This document shows positions 57,304-64,000 of a stretch of DNA of 64,000 bases, piece after piece. The notes under the pieces were generated by a model, which was not told the DNA's origin, made no database searches, and worked only from the letters and a program-made list of their open reading frames with translations. Each line of letters begins with the position of its first letter. Position 1 is the first letter of the stretch. This stretch comes from Pascua guehoae. Its lineage: Eukaryota > Basidiomycota > Tremellomycetes > Trichosporonales > Trichosporonaceae. The stretch lies in assembly GCA_001600415.1 (NCBI GenBank), contig BCJX01000010.1:1-64000 (forward strand), read 5' to 3'. The position numbers and the translations under genes were made by a program.

Positions 57304-58990
57304 GGGTGGGTAGTGGGAGATTGGTGTAAAACGTTCAGTACAGAGGGTAGGCTGGCTGTTGAGACGCTGGGTCGCCAGTGACTGTGGCTCTTGTAAGAAT
57401 GGCGAGGCTCGATACGGTATCACAGGGATCATGGATGACTTCGTGGGACTAGCTAGCCGCTGGCTTACTGGCTGGCTCGCTGGCCGCTGTGCCTGTCTGT
57501 TGGTGGCGTGTTTCGGCCATGCCCAAATGGCCGCAGTTGAGGGTCCATTTACAGTAGATTTGTACCCATGTCCTATCGAGATCGCCACTCTCGCCAACAT
57601 TGTCCTGCACCGGTGTACGCACTGTACCTCTTGAAAGGAGTGCTGTAGTGCAGTGCTGCAGAGTGTCATTTGTATGTGTTAGATATCCAGTTCGCATACA
57701 CTGAGTTCTCTTTTCGATGTGGCCGATGCCGGGTAAGTACTTAAAGGGCTGGGTAGTGTGTCCGACTTGAAGGCTCGGTTTGCCCACCGTTTGTTGTCGT
57801 GCTGTCTGGCATTTCTGACGGCTGCTGCATCCCATTATTGTAGCACCATGGCATGGTGCTTGAGCAGGTGTTGACAATTTTGGGGGCGAGGTGTGGCCCG
57901 GGTGTGGAGGTTTGGTGGAGGCCGTGGAGGGCTGGCCATGCTGCAGGCTGGTGGAGGTTGGGCGGGAGGGGGGAGCGGGGGGGAGCGGGGGGTAGACTCC
58001 GTCTCGGAATGATCCGGAACGTGGGCGTCAGACCGAGTCATTTTGATCCATGCCGGCAATAACAACGACCCTCCAGACAGACAGACACACCGGCAACGCG
58101 GCAACCAATTTCGAATCCACATTACCGCTAACCCTGATCAGAAAAAGCCGAACCTGGGCAGACAAATGCCGACAATCTTCAACAGAGGCGCTACTTAAAA
58201 AGGAAAAAGGGGGGAGGACTATTTAAGACTTGAATCTGGCTCGCCACTGTTGAGCGAGGGAAACGCGACCGGTGTCCTCGCAGCCGAGGTCCGATCGAAT
58301 CGTTTGCCCCACGCATCATCATGGGATGCACTTGCCGCCAATGCAAGCTGCAATCCCCATGCATCAATTTCTGCATCACTTTTTTTTTTAGTGCACTACT
58401 TTTTTTCTTTTTTGGCCAGGAGGCCCCTCGCTCACCCTTGCTCTTGGATTACAGAGCTCTGCGTGTAATGCACTTCTCTACTGGCTGGCTCGCTGGGCGG
58501 CTGGGGCGCGCGCACGTACACGTCCATGTATGCATGCGTAATACCCGATTTGGGCGCAGGCTGCGGCTTGGCTTGGCGTTTTTGAGTTGTTGTGCAGGTG
58601 CAGGTGCAAGGCTGCGCATGGAGGGCGGCCGGCGCGGCGTGCGTGCGTGCGTGAGACGTTGGACCGGGCGGGCGCAGAGGCCGAGGGGCCGAGTGCCGAG
58701 GGCCGAGTTGCAGGACACTTGTGCCACTTACTCTACACATTCCACCACACCGGACCGACCGGTCACCCGAGACTACAGTATACACACACACACACACACA
58801 ACTTGCAGGCCGCATTCACTTCCTTTGTTGCCCGCCAACTAATTTCGACATCCGTCCTTGCCCTCCTCCTTTGCTTTCCTTCATCATCCATCCCTCCAAC
58901 ATCAAACAACTCCTCTCGGACCACCATATACCCGTCACCACCAGCCAGCACCCAGCCACTTTTGAACCTCACCTATCGATACAAGCAAGC
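57304..58990. promoter_or_regulatory. Shared upstream region between oxidase and Zn2Cys6 regulator
   Basis: 1.69 kb between two divergent genes, so it should hold both promoters. Notable parts are a G-rich tract at 57,961-57,993, a T-rich run at 58,379-58,411 and a CA repeat at about 58,783-58,801 near the regulator start. Open frames within it lack motifs. No specific operator is claimed. Confidence 0.55.
57961..57993 (+). other. G-rich tract with quadruplex potential
   Basis: Four or more G runs of at least three (GGGAGGGGGGAGCGGGGGGG and onward) within 33 bases, in the divergent oxidase/regulator promoter region. Confidence 0.6.
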
Positions 58991-61855
58991 ATGGACCCAC
59001 ACATGGGGGGCAGTCGGCTAGACGCCACCGCCTCTCCCGACTCAAAACCCAGCTCCCCATCCGGTGACAAGCCCAAACTTCGAGTCGTTGAGCGAGGATC
59101 ACAAGCATGCAATGAGTGCAGGAGACACAAAGTGTGTATCTCGTGCATGTTCCCAAAGAGCCGCCTTGTTCTGACCACAAGATCCGGTGCCACCCCGCCC
59201 CAGACGACCCAGACCATGTCAAGTCTTGTGCGCGTTGCGTTCGCATGTCGCTCGAGTGTGTATTCAAAAAGCACAATCGTGGCCGCAAGCGCAAGAATCC
59301 GTGAGCTTTTTATTGACCTGACACTGGATTGCAACTCTGACTGAGTAGACCGCCGAGCGACATGCCTGCCGACATTGCTCTAGCACCAAAGCAGCCCCAC
59401 TTTGACTCTCCCTCGGCCTCGGCAGCTACCTCATCAGCGCGCCACCCTGCTCCTCCAGCGTACTGGAACCGCGATGCACCAGATCGTGCACTCTTCTCCT
59501 CAGTGTCTCGCTACCCCTTCATGACGCTTGATCCGCCGCCAAGAGAGCACGAGCGGGTTGGAGGGCCACCGCGACCGCCGCCACCGCCAACACATCCGCA
59601 GTCCGTGTCTCTTCGGAGTATGGTACACACTGAACCATGGGAAGGCGAAGAGGATGAAGAAGTGTACTCGGACACGGACTCGCCACCAGGGGATACAAGT
59701 GAACTAGCTGCACGCGACCGGGAACGAGAGCGAGACAGGCATATGGATCGGCCGGGAAGCTCCCACTTTCCCCCGCCGCCCAGCGGCGGCCATGCCAACG
59801 ACCCTGTTTCTCTCGGCTATCTGAACGTCGACGAAGCGAGTGCCATGTTTGACCTGTTTGTCAAGTACTTTAATGTGGCGATGCCGATTCTCGACCCAGT
59901 CGCGCACACTCATGGTAGGTTGTTCCTGTTACAAGGTCGTCGCAATTGTGCCTAACTGGACAAGATGTGGTCCGCCAACAGTCGCCATTCCTCTACACTG
60001 TCATCCGTGAGTATGGTGTGGGTATGGCCTCACGCCGAGTACTAACAAGAAGTCTGCATTGCCTCCCGGTATATGAACCCGCTCGGCCTCACACCAGGTG
60101 TGCCAACTCCACTCTCGGCAAACCAGGTACACCAGCAAATTGTCATCCTTGCACGAGATCACCTCTTGTGGTCATTTGCGGAGGCTGCGAGCACGATTGA
60201 TGTCGTGCAGGCGATTGTCGCCTTGTGTTTGTGGAAAGAGCCCGACGATGACAAGGCCGCATTCTACTTCAACAGGGTGCGTTGGAATGGGTGAACAGGC
60301 TCGTGCAGAAACTACCTTCGCTGTTGGAGGCAGTTGGAAGCGAGCCTGCGAACATTGGTATGGCGTGTCGTTGCTTTGTCTCACGTTGGACGCGTTTTGA
60401 GGGCCATTGTTGCCGATCATGCCACGACCACTGGCCGGCAAAACGTCATTTGCCGAGGTTACCGAGTGCGATCGCGCACAGACCTTTTTTTACTGGAGAT
60501 CTCTCTGGAGTCTTCCGAGCTAACTCGCCCAGGGTGTCATCCTCGCAAAGGAATTGGGTCTTGGCCGCAACCCGCCAGCCTCCGAAGTGGCCCGCATGAG
60601 TGGGCCAGAAAAGCGCGAGCTCCGGCACCGGCAACGGTTGTGGTGAGTCCGATGTGGGGCGACCGGCTAGACTGGGTACTGACCCTGCATAGGATGACAT
60701 TATTTTCCACAAACTCCATTTTCCACATGCAGTTCCGCCAGCCAATGCTCATTTCGCACAATGACCCGTTGATCTCGACCTGCACATTCTGGCTCAAGCA
60801 TGCCGCCCCAGAACACGTACTCATGGACACGTTTGTCGCATTCTCGGCCGACCTTCGCCGACGATACCTCCACTATCGGCAGCTGCTGAGCGACGACATG
60901 CAACCGGGTGCCCTGACGCTCTCGGTCTTGACGAAGACCATGAATAGGGAGTGGGAAGTAACGTCAGAGGCATGGATACAGGAGATTATTGATGGTGAGT
61001 GCCACATTTGCAGAGATAGACTGACGGCTAGCGGGAGGCACGCCAGCCTATGTTCACAAGCCACGAGTTTGGTACAGCTCGTTGGGACTCAACCTCAACT
61101 TGATGATTCTGAACCAAACTCTGCGCATACCGCCTGCCGAGCGTATCCCGCCAGCAATACCGTCCCTCGGCCCTGGGTCGTCGGCTCAGCTTCGGTCTAT
61201 TCCGGCATTCCACCAATGCTTGAACGACGCGACCTCTGTTCTTCTTCGTTTCCACGACCTCGACAGGACCCAGCTCACCTATGCGTCTGACACACTGCTC
61301 CACTTTGCGCTCTACGCTGCGACCTTTCTTTGGAGCTTGTGCCGCACACCGGAGCTGTACGACTTTGAGTCGGCAGAGGTCGATTACACTCGCGACCTCA
61401 TTCTAAAAGTGGCCGCCACTCTGGAGGCAGGATCCGCATACCCTCACTCGTCACCAGCCCTGCACGCAAAGTATCTACGGAAACTATGCCGGTCGCACCA
61501 GCGTACTCGCAGTCAGTACTCGTCGTCAGAGGCACCGTCGCTGGCCGCAGAGCGAGCAGACGGACATCCCCTCCCATTGCCTCACGGTGTTGGTGTTCCG
61601 CCGATGCCGATGGCGTTTGACGGCACGTACAATTCTCAAGCGCCCCCGCACCCGGCTGGTGCCAACGGCGAACTCGACGTTTTGCTGGGTGAATTCCCTT
61701 GGGTTGGCGTTGATCTGCCGTGGACTCCTGTCGACCCTGCTCTGTTTGGGGTTGGCGTCCATTCACAACAGGGCCATACCCTTCCTCCCGACACGCCCCA
61801 CGGTCCCCAGTTCCAAAATGGCATGAATAGCCGCCATCCGCCCCCTCTTGTGTAG
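58991..61855 (+). CDS. Zn(II)2Cys6 fungal transcription factor
   Basis: Exon 1 58,991-59,131, exon 2 59,182-59,300 and exon 3 from 59,349 fit in phase; further short introns follow near 59,912, 60,006, 60,276, 60,650 and 60,994. The binuclear zinc cluster is complete, with cysteines at residues 40, 43, 50, 63, 66 and 73 (CNECRRHKIRC ... CARCVRMSLEC), split by the first intron after Lys47 and followed by a basic linker RGRKRKN. A Pro-rich and acidic segment then leads into the fungal-specific regulatory domain (DEASAMFDLFVKYFNVAMPI; later MTLFSTNSIFHMQFRQPML and NREWEVTSEAW). It ends at TAG after PPPLV at 61,855. It should act in the nucleus as an activator or repressor. Its place between the oxidase and the PLP enzyme suggests, but does not show, that it regulates them. 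Confidence 0.85.
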
Positions 61856-62516
61856 CTTTACAGTACCACCGCGCTCTTCCCGAAGGGGAGGGGGGGGGGG
61901 GGGGGACGGCGTAGACTGGACGTTGTGCTTTGTACCGCCGCGCTCCCGCCGATGGGGGGGAAGTGTGGCATAGATTACTATGAGGGAGAAGAGTACGGTG
62001 AAGAAGAGGACGGGGAGCGCGGCTACTGGAAAGCTCAACCTTGTACTACCGGTAGACTGTAACTCGTAATGTGTGTATAACTCGTCCGATGGTTTCGACC
62101 GAGCAAGAGCTTTGCTCGCCCTTGGAGCCTCTGGCGGGGACGCAGGTCATTACAGCTGCAACGTCAAATAATGACTGCGGGCACCTTTATCGCACGCCAC
62201 CCGCAGTAGAGATTGCACAGCGAGGGAGACGCGGTTTATTCGGATTAACGTGTTGCTGCCCGTTGCCCGGTTGTCAGATGTTGACCGACCTCGGCATTCT
62301 AAAGTGGCCGACTTCGTAAACTACCGGCGCGCCCTCACCTCTCCAAGCTGGTCGTGCTGCTTCGTGACTGCTCTGCATTGGAGACGAGTCGTGAGCCAAG
62401 ACCGTCGGGCAAGAGTTGCCCGAGCGGTTAGGTTATGGCCCGGCGATATTGCTCATGTTACGGGGACGAGGTGACCAACCGTCCATCTGACCGCAGCACG
62501 CCACCCCTCCCTGCTG

Positions 62517-62524
62517 AGATAAGG
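62517..62524 (+). promoter_or_regulatory. Possible GATA-factor site
   Basis: AGATAAGG, a consensus GATA-factor site, 83 bases before the ATG of the ACC deaminase-like gene and just upstream of its TATA box. GATA factors control nitrogen catabolism in fungi. A single match is weak evidence. Confidence 0.35.
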
Positions 62525-62541
62525 AGCATTGGCCAAGCCCA

Positions 62542-62548
62542 TATATAA
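62542..62548 (+). promoter_or_regulatory. TATA box of the ACC deaminase-like gene
   Basis: TATATAA, 58 bases before the ATG, a plausible distance for this gene. Confidence 0.6.
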
Positions 62549-62606
62549 GCAGGCAAGTAGCCAGCTGTCCACGCATCCCCATATTACATTGCCAGAACGT
62601 CCGACC

Positions 62607-64000
62607 ATGTCGACTACGTACAAGCAGAAACTCGCGTCCATCCCAAAGGAGACATTTCTCGTGCGTTTGGACGTGTGGGGGTGGGGGATGGATATCACCC
62701 CTGCTCCCAGTTGTACCAGGATGACGGAGATGGCCGGCATCTGTTGACACTCCAGTTTGGCCCTTCGCCCGTTCAGTATCTACCAAACCTCACGAAAGAG
62801 CTTGGCGGCCAGGTCAAGATCTGGGCCAAGCGCGATGACTGCAACTCTGGTCTCGCATACGGGGGCAACAAGGTCCGAAAGGTAAGTCTGGGAAGTGGAT
62901 GCCTGGTCAACTCTGCTCCGTCGTTGCTCCCACTGACACACAGCTGGAATACCTCGTATCGGACGCCAAGGCCAAGGGCTGCGACACACTGGTGTCGGTC
63001 GGTGGTGTACAGTCCAACCACACACGTGCTGTCACGGCGGTAGCGACGGCGAGCGGCATGAAGGCAGTCACTATCCAGGAGCGGTGGGTGCCGATTGACC
63101 CACCCCTGTATGCAGAGACGGGCAACATCCTGCTCTCTCGCATCATGGGGGGCGACGTCAGGCTCAACCAGGAGGACTTTGATATCGGCCACAAGGAAGC
63201 GACCGAGGCGGCGTTCAAGGACGTGCAGGACAAGGGTGGCAAGCCTTAGTGAGTAACCTCGGCCCTGGGGATGACAGCTGTGTACAATGCCATGGCACTC
63301 TGAAACCCGCCGCCGTTGTCATGTTTTGTCGCTGTTGCTGACACTGTCAGTTACATTCCTGCTGGCGCGTCTGACCACCCGCTGGGTGGCCTAGGCTTCA
63401 CCAACCTCGTGGTCGAGGTAGCCGAGCAGGAGAAGGCGTTGGGGGTCTTCTTTGACACGCTCATTGTGTGCTCTGTGACGGGGTCATCCCATGCAGGGCT
63501 CATTGTAGGGGCCGTCGCGGAAGGCAAGGGTCGCAAAGTCATTGGAATCGACGCCAGTGGCAAGCCCGACGCCACACACGCACAAGTAGCTCGCATTGCG
63601 CGCAACACCGCCACGCTGTTGGACCCTCAGCTCGAGATCCCAGACGACGCCATTGTCCTCGACGAGCGCTTCCATGCCGGAATCTATGGTATTCCGGACG
63701 ACCAAACCATTGCCGCTATCAAACGTGAGTGCAAGGACAATGGGGTGTCGGCCTGCAAAGCACGAGCGGGCAGGCGCTGCCTTGGCCAAGGCCGCCATGG
63801 GAAACCTGAACAAAGCACGAGACCTGTGCACTGAGAAGTCGCATGACACCCTGACTCTGGCCCACGTCCGGCACTGTCGGAAGGTGTTGCAGCATTGAAA
63901 CAATAACCCATGACACTGCGTCCATTATACAACGCCCATGCTGACTCTTGCAGTTGCCGCCCAGACGGACTCGATGATCACCGACCCGGTATACGAGGGC
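62607..64000 (+). CDS. ACC deaminase / D-cysteine desulfhydrase family PLP enzyme (partial)
   Basis: ACC deaminase opens 1-aminocyclopropane-1-carboxylate to 2-oxobutyrate and ammonia; close relatives desulfurate D-cysteine. Exons 62,607-62,660, 62,756-62,881, 62,944-63,248, 63,351-63,724 and 63,954 to the window end all join in phase. Motifs in order: [29 protein letters not shown], with Lys57 as the PLP Schiff-base residue; [57 protein letters not shown] (phosphate-binding loop); [40 protein letters not shown]. The gene continues beyond 64,000. The family is sure. The choice between ACC deaminase and D-cysteine desulfhydrase is not made here, although the overall match is to ACC deaminases. 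Confidence 0.9.

Larger units (their letters stand above)
61856..62606. other. Intergenic region upstream of the ACC deaminase-like gene
   Basis: 750 bases. A poly-G run lies at about 61,887-61,905, with a second G-rich patch at about 61,953-61,960; the two sit in similar contexts (GTACCACCGCGCTC and GTACCGCCGCGCTC). The promoter elements near the downstream gene are listed separately. Confidence 0.55.

Noticed and set aside
62405..62460. tRNA-like start (TTGCCCGAGCGGTTAGG) resembling an A box
   Set aside because: No matching B box with GGTTCGA-type sequence and no closing acceptor stem at the expected distance.

Overview
The window looks like part of a fungal chromosome, most likely from a basidiomycete yeast (Tremellomycetes-like). 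The right-hand genes have many short GT-AG introns of roughly 40-100 bases, a UPF3-type gene, a Zn(II)2Cys6 regulator and a peroxisomal flavin oxidase. The left 50 kb is a nest of Ty3/gypsy LTR retrotransposons, the sort of block that forms pericentromeric or centromeric DNA in such fungi. The taxon and the centromere idea are inferences.

Layout. 1-15,325: truncated copy 1 (A1) of a very large Ty3/gypsy element, family A, whose gag-pol reads on the minus strand. 15,326-20,526: a related but diverged and truncated element, B, in the same orientation. 20,527-49,948: a chromodomain-bearing Ty3/gypsy element (chromovirus C, minus strand). C is split in its gag by a solo LTR (27,718-28,584) and by a complete 19.3-kb family A copy (A2, 28,743-48,078). 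Removing both insertions, with one target-site copy each, restores a collinear C gag frame apart from one stop codon. 49,949-64,000: ordinary single-copy sequence with a UPF3-like gene, a type-B carboxylesterase, a D-amino-acid oxidase family gene, a Zn2Cys6 transcription factor and an ACC deaminase/D-cysteine desulfhydrase family gene that runs off the end.

The most unusual object is family A. Between integrase and the 3' LTR it carries about 9 kb of extra DNA. This holds one sense gene (ORF3, with a 45-base intron) and two antisense, intron-containing genes (P1 and P2). P1 and P2 share a six-cysteine Zn-cluster-like motif. P2 also has an RGG-rich start, an AT-hook and a long Ala/Lys/Glu coiled coil. 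Recognisable relatives of P2 and ORF3 sit in the same order and orientation in diverged element B, so the cassette looks like a long-standing part of the lineage. All copies here are damaged by nonsense changes, small indels, nested LTRs or truncation.

In the right arm, the oxidase, the regulator and the PLP enzyme lie side by side and may form a small amino-acid nitrogen-scavenging cluster. That is a hypothesis from gene order only.
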